The position numbers were made by a program, and so were the translations under genes. Positions 57,501 through 64,000 of a stretch of 64,000 bases of DNA are shown piece after piece; the stretch's first letter is position 1; each line of letters begins with the position of its first letter. The stretch comes from Pyropia yezoensis (Eukaryota; Rhodophyta; Bangiophyceae; Bangiales; Bangiaceae). The stretch is taken from NCBI GenBank assembly GCA_009829735.1, contig CM020619.1, positions 16,683,816-16,747,815 of the forward strand, read 5' to 3'. The notes below the pieces were generated by a model. It ran no database searches. It was not told where the DNA came from and saw only the letters and a list, made by a program, of their open reading frames with translations.

Positions 57501-58479
57501 CCAGTTTGCATCCCTGTTTCTCCAAGGAGTCTGTGACCTGATGGGCATCAAGAACTTGTTCACCACGACGTACCACCCGCAAACGAACGGCCAGGTGGAA
57601 CGATTCAACCGGACCCTAGTGGACATGCTACGGCACTACGTGGAGGAGCACCAGGAAGACTGGGACGAGCTCCTGGCTGTCCTCACTCTTGCCTACAACT
57701 CCCGAGTTCACCGGACAACGGGGGTCGCTCCACTCGACTTTGTCACCCCAAGGCGGCTGACCAATTTCTCCCTGGAAAGAATACCAGACGGTCTCCAACC
57801 TGCTTTGAAGTCAGGTCCCAAGGCCAAGGATGAGTTCCTGGAACAACTGAAGCTCCTGCTCCCCAGAGTCAAGGAGTCATTCTCAAAGACCCAGGAGCGA
57901 TACAAGCGGGACTATGACAAGGGAGTCCGGGAAAAGAACAAGGAACTGAGTGGTGGCGACTGGGTTTTTGTGGACAACCATAGCATGACCCGGGGGAAGC
58001 TGGACTCTAAGACGGATGGACCTTATGAGATCCTGAATACGGATGGCTGGACCTTCCTTCTAGACGTGGATGGCTCCCCGTACCGAGTGAGCAGCGACCA
58101 TGTCACCCGATCTCCACAGCCAAGCAAACGGGACTTGATCCGGCGCAAGCGGGCCGCAGTACCCTGGCTCTCCCAAGAAGAAGGCCGGGAATATGTCTAC
58201 GTCAAGTTTGTCGACCATGCCTGGAGGGACGGGCGCTTGTACCTGCGAGTACGCTGTTTCGGTTTTAACCCGGCAGATGACACTTGGGAGCCCTCAAACC
58301 GGTTACCCATCGCGGACGTCTGCGCCTACACGCGACGGAACGGGATTGAGGGCACTCCAGTTGCCAGAGCCGGCAAGATCCTGGAATCGAGCTCGGAAGA
58401 GGGCCAGGAGAACGGGGCTGATCAAGACCCTCAGGACAAGCCGAGCTCACCCGCAACGGACGTGGAACAAGAGTATTGA
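54520..58479 (+). CDS. pol: Element C Pol polyprotein: protease, RT, RNase H, integrase, chromodomain
   Basis: An uninterrupted 1319-codon frame, probably entered from gag by a -1 frameshift rather than from its own start (the first codon taken, TTG at 54520, is arbitrary). In order: protease VDTGAGPSVI (residue ~34); RT with FSTLDCNAGYRQ, LPFGLTNAPATFQ and YLDDI (catalytic DD about 492); RNase H with VLETDACG and TERECLAVVWA; integrase HHCC (GHPGIN...CVSCARN, about 865-905), core MDILGPLP, TDNGPQFAS and NGQVERFNRT (D ~931, D ~990, E ~1027); and a C-terminal chromodomain ending LYLRVRCFGFNPADDTWEP. All catalytic motifs are intact. RT-before-integrase order and the chromodomain place it in Ty3 chromoviruses. 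Confidence 0.97.
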   Translation: MFKGTLLVLRKENLKINARMRVGDSLPQAVTPVVDTGAGPSVITENLLPPGWRRHAWRAPTRTHIVDASGQTLRPLGRLSVAIYVNNEPMLFPFLVVKTLSVPLILGSDFQKQHVKSILPGEGKVQFNHGFVSPVLEHLDAKVRVVKNKKERIPPSTLTLFKPVLLPPRSETKVQVTTRTAGQCLIYGRKEFLAKHRLYLAHGHHKKVERHTPFSVLIVNVSRMPITLAKGTRGGTAEPYGGSARAMRKEYLLNLQQELASNLTALDVPPKQEQAGSATPKPEQAPPGMPKVKQENVLPDLKEALEKLLQEYRHLWSGELGKMDATLHRTQLKPDAKPVHLQPYRAGPHRRDEIEKQVNKMLKIDVIEPSDGEWAFPLVVVPKPGGHFRFCVDYRRLNEMTVKDVYPIPRMDDCIDFLGDATLFSTLDCNAGYRQIPLADEDKDKTTFTCHLGLFQCKRLPFGLTNAPATFQRAIDIILSGLRWRTCLVYLDDIIVFSKTPAELLEHLREVLALLSKAGVTLKAERCHLFETEVEYLGHVLSPGELRVNEKNIKALRHARQPKTQTELKSFPGMCNVYRRFVRDYALIARPLTKLTSEKLPAQLPVFDEKQTAAFEELKKRLTTTPVLALPKQECQFVLETDACGFQVGCSLLQQQPDGHFLPIGYYSRVLTPAEKNYSTTERECLAVVWASFLLRPYLEGQEFLIRMDHASLRWLLCMDCSQGRVARWRLRLSEFKYKVCTRAGREHHCADTMSPLETPAADTGPIPEDIPCFILPNVGRGWHAPLYEIPEVHQPVTIHRMLEAQLTDPQCLELRHQMDMDRNSRFSESTDGLLVQVSPFDGATQVYVPRSLRTDILRLEHLSPQAGHPGINRMYASMRRHYYWETMASDVHKHLEACVSCARNRLSQRKKTSMLRLVPAAKPFASLSMDILGPLPETSSGNIYLLIICDWLSKFTRAIPLRTITALDVTSTFCEYWIAAYGPPDSVLTDNGPQFASLFLQGVCDLMGIKNLFTTTYHPQTNGQVERFNRTLVDMLRHYVEEHQEDWDELLAVLTLAYNSRVHRTTGVAPLDFVTPRRLTNFSLERIPDGLQPALKSGPKAKDEFLEQLKLLLPRVKESFSKTQERYKRDYDKGVREKNKELSGGDWVFVDNHSMTRGKLDSKTDGPYEILNTDGWTFLLDVDGSPYRVSSDHVTRSPQPSKRDLIRRKRAAVPWLSQEEGREYVYVKFVDHAWRDGRLYLRVRCFGFNPADDTWEPSNRLPIADVCAYTRRNGIEGTPVARAGKILESSSEEGQENGADQDPQDKPSSPATDVEQEY

Positions 58480-58624
58480 GAAGAAGGGAACGGGTGTATC
58501 AAAGAAAACACGCAATGCAAGCATGGAACTATCAAGAAAAACAAGCACCCGCTCGAGCAACCCTTCTCTCCGCCTCTTCCCTCCTCGCTTCTCCCAAGAC
58601 TCTCACCCTCCCTGCCTCCAAGTA

Positions 58625-60741
58625 CTACTCCCGGCGCGGACGCTGCGCCGCGGGAGCGTCCTCCAGCGCTGCCTCCGCGGCACGACGGGAACCGGAGGAA
58701 GGCGGGATGACGTAGTGCGGTGGGCGCGGCGCATCCAGGTATGACGCCATCGGAGTAGTACCGGTAGTTGCCGGGCGCTCCCGCTCATCCAGATATGCCT
58801 GTCGGCGCCCCTGGAAGTCAGTGAAGGTCTCTGACCACTGCTGGGCCAAGCCATGCCGCGTCAAATTCGCCAGAAGTTCGCCAACCACCGGGCTGTCCGA
58901 CATCTGGCCGCTGTCTGCGCAAGCAAACACCCGGTCAACCACGTTGTTCAAGACGCTAGCGTAGGTGCCCCGCACCAGAGAAGTCCCGACGCCTTCGACT
59001 TGCACAGGAAGACGACCCAGCTGGTCTTCAATCATGCCGACGTCATACTGGTCGCACGTCGCGCCACCTTGGTGCAGGTACCAGTCAGGCACCCGGAAGC
59101 GGGTAAGGCGAAGAGTCGGCGCCGGGATCTCGAACCGCCCCGAGGATGCCACTACCGGACGGTCCACGACAGCCCCGGAGACCGGAGTCCCCAACTCAAG
59201 AGGAGGCACAGGGCCGCCGACGTTTGAAGAAGGCGCCCGAGACGGAACGGCCGGAGTAGTCGGCGACCGCACGGCCACGCCCAGACTCGCTGCAGACAAG
59301 CGCGGTGCCGGAGGAGCTTGAAGCACCGGCACAGATGGAGCAGAACGAAAACGCGCCGGCTACGGTCCAGGCGAAGCCACCGGGACGACAGGTGCAACAG
59401 GAGCAAGCGGAACCGCCGCAGACGCCCGACCGACCGCCGCGGCCCATCCCGACTCTTGCACCGGCGGCCCAGTTGGCAAAGGATCGAGGGCGACCGGAGC
59501 AGGAAAGCTGCCTAGCTGAGGCCACGCCGGAAGCGGTGTCGCCAGCTGCACCTTGGCCGTAGAAGACTGGTAGACCACCTGCACTCAACCGGAGCCATCC
59601 CGACGCGGGCTGTTCTGGTCGGCGATCGCGTTCAAGAAGCTCCGGTCCTGCACCGGCAGCCGACGCCGGAAGTCGATCATCGCCTGGAAGAGCTCCTTGT
59701 ACTCCTCGTCCTGGCTGCACAGGAAGTCGACGGTCAACTTGTCAACGATCCGGACCATCAGGAGGTCGGGGAGGAACCAAAGCCGGTTGGACACTAAGAC
59801 CTCGTGGAGCCAGTGGCTGGCCGCCAAGACCGTCAGCTCAGAGGTGTACATCATGTACGGGATCGAGTGGAAGAAGCTCTTGATCGACGCCTGGGTTAAG
59901 GCGTCCAAGAAGTACCAGTTGAAGGGGATGCTGGATGGAGCAAACCCGACTGGGATCTTGATTTCCTGCTGCTGCGGGATGACCTTGGGGTAGTACGCCG
60001 CCCGGTTGGCCTTGTCCAGCTTCCAGAACTCCTGATGGTTGCAGCTCACGATGAAGTCACGCTGGCTGCCGCGCCGCTCGCCCTGCTCCCGTGCCGGCGA
60101 CAACTTCGAATACTTCCGGGTCAGGAAGGGCGGCTCCAGAGCGACCATGCTCGGACGGGGATCGCAGTTCAGGCCCCCCGACCCCTTGAGCGCCTCGTTC
60201 CAGACCTTGAGCGCCCGGTGGACGTACCCTTCCTCCTCTGGCCACCGGAGAACGGACGCAGACAGGCGACGCTCGGTCAAGGGTAGATCCAGCACCAGCG
60301 CGAAGGGGAGATCCTCCAGGCGAGCAACTCAAGAGGAACCCGAGAAGCTCTGGGAGCGGTCTTGTGCCAGGCGCATCTGGTCCGGCGTATGAAGGCGAGT
60401 CTTGTCCATCTCGGTCAAGACCCCGCGCTGGAGTTCCTTGCGCCAGATGTCCAAGCAATCCTGTTGGCACTGGGCCGCGCTGGCGTTGCCGACCACCGTG
60501 GAGTAGCGCCGGCCCGCCAGAGGATCCTGCCCAAGAAGCATCTCCGGGAGACCCACTGGGGGGGTCTCGACCGGGTGCAACGCAGAAGCCGGGGAACCCG
60601 ATCCGTCCCCGCCGTGGCGACCGGCGCCGGCACCGACACTCGAGGATCCGGAGGCAGGAGAGGGGCGCGACTACCCGAGTTCTCTTCCGCAACACTCGCC
60701 GCCGGAACCACTGGCCCAGCCTGGATCTCGGAACTGGACAT
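58625..60741 (-). pseudogene. Antisense gene of element C
   Basis: It lies between pol and the 3' LTR on the opposite strand. The likely start is the ATG at 60741 (MSSSEIQAGPVV). One frameshift near 60590 is followed by a single frame of ~650 codons to 58625, broken only by TGA at 60329, TGA at 59585 and TAG at 59360. The core has AYYPKVIPQQQEIKIPVGF, SFFHSIPYMMYTSELT, ASHWLHEVLVSNRLWFLPD and a charged DEEYKELFQAMIDFRRRLP. These align with YYPK...VPYGF, the FGSV region and TQWLLEV in element B. The C-terminal part is Pro/Ala-rich, then FRVPDWYLHQGGATCDQYD. No known domain, signal peptide or membrane span, so it is not an obvious envelope. Similar protein in five elements implies selection. 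Confidence 0.75.
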
Positions 60742-60913
60742 GACGTCCAGAATCCGGGGGGAACGAGAGGGCCAAGGTGAAGGAGAAGAGGGGGGGACAG
60801 AATCAGAGCAGGTGATCTTGACCGGGGTGAAGACGCTCGACCTCGGCACCGGTGTGGACGTGCTCGAGGCTGTGCACGGTGGCACCTGGATCGGCCCGAG
60901 GACGTGCCAGACT

Positions 60914-60926
60914 AGGGAGGGAGCTA
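60914..60926 (+). promoter_or_regulatory. Element C polypurine tract
   Basis: AGGGAGGGAG followed by CTA sits directly before the 3' LTR start (TGTAGCATCC at 60927). It confirms the plus orientation. Confidence 0.7.
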
Positions 60927-61388
60927 TGTAGCATCCCTGGCCCCGACTTGGCCCCGACCCGGGAGTACAACAAGAGGGCACCAGGTGCCAGAACACGCCC
61001 GCCGTGTGGTGATGATTGGCGGCCGTGGCCCGTGCCCGGCACTGGGATGCGGTGGACTACGCTATCCACACGTGAGAGAGGGATTTCTGATGGGTTTTTG
61101 CATACTTGTGAGGGACTTGATTTGAGAGAAATTGAGTGTGAGATTAGTGAGTGGGAATAGAATTAGTAGTGATAATGGCCCCCGACCTGACGAGGTTAGA
61201 CTCGGGTCGGGGCCACTCGGGGGTATGGGGGTGCTACCTGGCCAACGTGCCGAGGCTCTCCCAGATGCACGTTAAAAGGGACAGCGAGGCGCCCTTGGCC
61301 CGCACCCTCAGGAAAAAGACAACTGCGCGTTTGCTTTCCTCTTCCCCGTGTGCACTACCGTGGGTATCTGTTTGGTCTGCGAGCAGGC
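60927..61388 (+). repeat. Element C 3' LTR, truncated
   Basis: Matches the first 462 bp of the 5' LTR at about 96% by eye, then stops at GAGCAGGC, where the LTR of element D begins. The last ~109 bp, including the TATA-like TTTTATA, are missing. Confidence 0.9.
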
Positions 61389-61752
61389 TATAGCACAATA
61401 GGGTATCCGTTTTACGTCCACTCTCAGGGAGCACTCACCACGGGGGATCGACACCAACGTCACCGGGAGGCCAAGGTTGCTGTCCTTCGAGCGCAAGCCA
61501 CGGGACCAAGATGGGAGCCCAAATAGGAGGGGTTCGTTGTTCTACCTTGGCCGGCGGTGGATTCGCCGCCGGCCCCCTCGTTATAAACCCTCGGAGACAC
61601 TACTAACTGCCCTCCACCCCAAGATGCAAGTCCCGCTGGTCATACGTAACTTATCGATACCGTGACCAGTACGGACTCCCAAATTGAAAGTTAAGTGATA
61701 GATGTAGCCCCCCTAATATTAGGGTCACAATACGAACAACCATATTGCTACA
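61389..61752 (-). repeat. Element D 3' LTR (proposed)
   Basis: On the minus strand it begins TGTAGCA and ends TGCTATA, a 7-bp inverted repeat with one mismatch. It contains a TATA-like TTTATAA (61581-61587 on the minus strand). There is no second copy in the window, so the call rests on its ends, the adjacent purine tract and the junction with element C. Confidence 0.6.
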
Positions 61753-61764
61753 TATCCCCCCCTT
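61753..61764 (-). promoter_or_regulatory. Element D polypurine tract
   Basis: On the minus strand TAAGGGGGGATA runs into the TGTAGCA start of the proposed 3' LTR. Confidence 0.55.
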
Positions 61765-62316
61765 AGATTCGGCCCGTCCTCGGGTCGAGTTGCATTCGGG
61801 GTTCCCAATGTAAGTGGGTCGCGTGACCGTTTACCAGTCGGGAGGGGCTTTGCGCCCTGTCGCGACAGACACCCCTTTTCGAGGTTGTCTGAGGGGGGTG
61901 CCCCCCTTTTGTGTGGTACACACACGATCCGTTTTCCGGACCGTTAAATTCCCGATGCGGGTTTCTGTTCACGACCCCCCTTTCCGAGGGGTGGTGCAAG
62001 CGGATCCGCCACCAGGCGTCTGGTGGTGGGGGGGCCCCTCTCGTGTGGACGATTGAGTGGGGGGCGGTTGGGAGTGACCCCGCTTGATTACCCCGCGTGG
62101 GGGGGGCGTGGCTCCGGTCCAGGTGCCTGGGTGGAGCGCCCTCGTAGCTCGGCTGGCGTGGGTCGTCCCTCGCTGCCGTATCGCTCGTGCTGAGCTGTGT
62201 GGTTATAAGCGCGGGTGCCCACGCTTCCCTGGCTCGTCCGCGCGAGCGTTCCTTGTACCGGGTCGAGCCGGCCTCGGCCTTTCTGCACGGGGCGCCCCTG
62301 CTACCCCGGTTTCACC
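61765..62316. other. Leader region of the element D antisense gene
   Basis: About 550 bp without a gene between the purine tract and the ATG at 62317. A TATA-like GGTTATAAGC occurs at 62201-62210, about 110 bp before the start codon, so the antisense gene may have its own promoter. Confidence 0.45.
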
Positions 62317-64000
62317 ATGTCGGACCCCCAGGTACCCGGGGGCGAGGACGACCTCCTGCTTGAGGAGGAGGAAGGGGTGATGGTGGACGACGTTCCCGTC
62401 TCTGCCACCGCTGCCGAGTGCTTCTTGACGAGCTCGTCCGAAGACGAGGGCGACCGGGTAACCGTCCGCGTGGCCCCGGAAGGTGCGCCGGGCGGTTTGT
62501 CGTCAGTGTGCAGCGGCACGACGGCTCCGTCGGGTGGCGGGCAACCGCGTGTGGCAGCTGCCTCTACCCCTACTCCTCCGGCGGCCCGGATGGCTCCTGT
62601 CGCCGGTGCCGGCGCGGCTCTACCTCAAGACGGCGTCGCCGGCGTGTCGGATGGTCGTGGCGGCACCCCGGCCGGGACGGCGGGTCAAGACGGCGCGGGT
62701 GCCCGCCCGGCTGGTGTATCCGCGGCGGAGGGTAACGGGTCTACCCCTGCTGCCCCCGTGGTGCCCACGTCGGGCCCGGGTGGCGGCGATGCTCTGCCCG
62801 CGGTGCCGCGGACGCTTGGTGGTCAAGAAGTGTCTACCCCGATGGCAGTGGACTCCGGGAGCTAATCCGGGCGGGCGCGCGCCCTTCTTCTTCCTCCTCG
62901 GCCCTGTGCACCTCCGGCACCGGCCCATCTGCCGGTGGGGCATCCCCCGGCGCCCCCTATTCTTCCTGGTCCTGCCCGGGTTGCCCCTTTGGGTGGCGGT
63001 GTCGCCTTGGCGGCGGGTCCACCCGCTATGTCGATGTCCGACTTGGTGGCTCGGGTCCGAGGCCTGACGGTGCAGGAGTCGATGGAGTCCGTTGGGCGGA
63101 TGCGGGTGGACTTCCACCAGCCGCGTCTTCCTGGAGAGACCTTTCGGCGCGTCAAGGTGGACCCGAGTTGGGAGCGGGGGTTGGTGCGGCTGGTCAACCA
63201 GCCGAACGCGGTCCGGGTGGAACATCAGTGGATCCTGAGCCAGCCGGACGACCGGCATGCGCAGCTCTGGCGCACCCGGATGGGGCGGGGTGAGGTGTAC
63301 CTCGACTCCGCCTTCGGGATATGCGACTTGATTGCCCGCGCGTTGCCGCGGGAGGTTGACTACCCGGCTAGTGCTCGGGGGGTTGCGGCGGCGGCGGAGC
63401 CGGTAGCGTTTGGGGAGACAGTGGGTGATACCGGCCGGTATCCCGGCTTTAAGTACTTCCCGGGGGTATCCCCGTATCTGACGTTGACGGCTCCCTACCC
63501 GCCTATGGCGGGGTTGAAGTCGGCGTCCAGCTGGCGGCGCAACCATGGTGTCATGGCGGATGCGTTCCGCACCGATATAACATGTGCGTTGCAGACCGGC
63601 AACGGTCGTGCGTCGGTATACACTCCCGTGCGCCCACCTCTGTGGCAGGAGGGGTGGGAACCCGCCCCTGCTTTCCGGTTTGACACCGGCTCCTGCCTCC
63701 GGTACTTCGGGAGTGTGTTGGCCTGCCGGCCGGTCCACCCGTTGCAGGGTACCTTCACCCTTGAGGTTACCCTCGGGCAGACTTCCTCCTTCTTGCTGTC
63801 CGTCCGCCGGCAGGGGCGCCTGTTTCATCTTCCGACGGGTGTCCGTCGGCACATCGCGCAGTTGGGCGTGGACATGATAGCCGCCAAGACCGGGTTGGCC
63901 CGGGAGTTCGAGGCCCTGCTGGCTGTTCACGATGCCGTGAGCTGGGCTGGGGTGTTGGCTTTTCCCCCGTACCGGGATCCGCAGGCTGGGGCTTCCCCCT
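62317..64000 (+). pseudogene. Antisense gene of element D, open to the window edge
   Basis: The ATG at 62317 (TTCACCATGT) starts an acidic N-terminus (DDLLLEEEEG, SSSEDEGD) and a Pro/Ala/Gly-rich stretch. A TAA at 62863-62865 replaces the TAC (Tyr) present in element E. The same frame continues to the last base with DLVARVRGLTVQESMES, QPNAVRVEHQWILSQPDDRH, RYPGFKYFPGVSPYL, LRYFGSVLACRPVHPLQG and VRRQGRLFHLPTGVRR. Over ~500 codons it is colinear with the E copy at high identity. The downstream ATG at 63028 could start a shorter protein. Function unknown; same family as the antisense genes of A, B and C through FGSV and RR.G.L[FW]HL. Confidence 0.75.

Larger units (their letters stand above)
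51851..61388 (+). mobile_element. LTR element C, nearly complete Ty3/gypsy chromovirus
   Basis: A 571-bp 5' LTR, primer-binding site, gag, an intact 1319-codon pol, an antisense gene, a purine tract and a 3' LTR truncated to 462 bp are all in the expected order. The shared part of the two LTRs differs at about 20 positions by eye. The left edge cuts into the antisense gene of E; the right edge is cut off by the LTR of element D, so no target duplication can be shown. Confidence 0.9.
61389..64000 (-). mobile_element. LTR element D, minus strand, partial
   Basis: A 364-bp LTR-like segment on the minus strand (61752 to 61389) is preceded, in its own orientation, by a purine tract. The interior lies to the right and continues past the window. 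Its antisense gene is on the plus strand, adjacent to the LTR, as in the other elements. Pol of D is not in the window. Confidence 0.65.

Noticed and set aside
17633-59362. Reassignment of TAG/TAA to a sense codon in this genome
   Set aside because: Internal TGAs are also present (gag of C, KDZ gene, antisense gene of C), some long frames end in TAG or TAA, and sister copies show sense codons at two of the stops. Left as a question, not a claim.
60927-61752. An 826-bp LTR from TGTAGC (60927) to GCTACA (61752)
   Set aside because: The ends are a perfect inverted repeat, but the sequence after 61388 does not match the 5' LTR of C, and the segment 61389-61752 has its own LTR-like ends and a purine tract in the opposite orientation.
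1-64000. tRNA or rRNA genes
   Set aside because: No T-loop GTTCRANTCC with a pairable acceptor stem and no rRNA-like core was found on reading both strands; a covariance-model scan would be decisive.

Overview
The window looks like eukaryotic nuclear DNA. It is GC-rich and packed with poly-G/poly-C runs, Gly/Ala/Pro-coding simple sequence and transposable elements. I see no housekeeping gene, no bacterial operon and no rRNA or tRNA. The element types (Ty3/gypsy chromoviruses, Ty1/copia, KDZ transposases with Ulp1 protease, PIF1-like helicase, Crinkler/RHS-type P-loop NTPases) fit a microbial eukaryote such as an alga, another protist or an early-diverging fungus. I cannot narrow it further.

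Layout. 659-4373: a short LTR retrotransposon (element A) with 469-bp LTRs, a TACGG target duplication, a chromodomain remnant and antisense ORFs. 6.28-21.82 kb: a block bounded by a ~48-bp inverted repeat, holding a broken KDZ transposase gene with SWIM, Cys-cluster, KDZ and Ulp1 domains (+), a PIF1-like helicase (+) and a ~1000-codon orphan gene (-). 23.3-26.7 kb: a P-loop NTPase fragment abutting a copia element that lacks reverse transcriptase. 28.9-31.0 kb: a second KDZ-associated Cys-cluster gene (-) with a 29-codon repeat. 33.0-36.2 kb: a long NTPase gene with a possible nuclease-like C-terminus. 38.5-39.8 kb: an RS-rich gag-like pseudogene. 40.5-42.2 kb: element B, an inverted partial relative of A. 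42.5-47.9 kb: about 16 copies of a 334-bp tandem repeat. 47.9-51.85 kb: a truncated Ty3 pol (element E) followed by an antisense gene. 51.85-61.39 kb: element C, a Ty3 chromovirus with an intact 1319-codon pol and a long antisense reading frame before its 3' LTR. 61.39-64.0 kb: element D, oriented opposite to C, running off the window.

The two most interesting points are these. First, the LTR elements A, B, C, D and E all carry, at the 3' end and antisense to pol, members of what looks like one protein family (YYPK...P.GF, FGSV, WL.EV and RRG.L[FW]HL blocks). This suggests a conserved antisense gene in this lineage. Second, the KDZ/Ulp1/PIF1/orphan set between inverted repeats may be a large composite DNA transposon. 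Most long genes are interrupted by isolated in-frame stops without loss of frame, so many copies are probably decaying. C pol is the clear exception.
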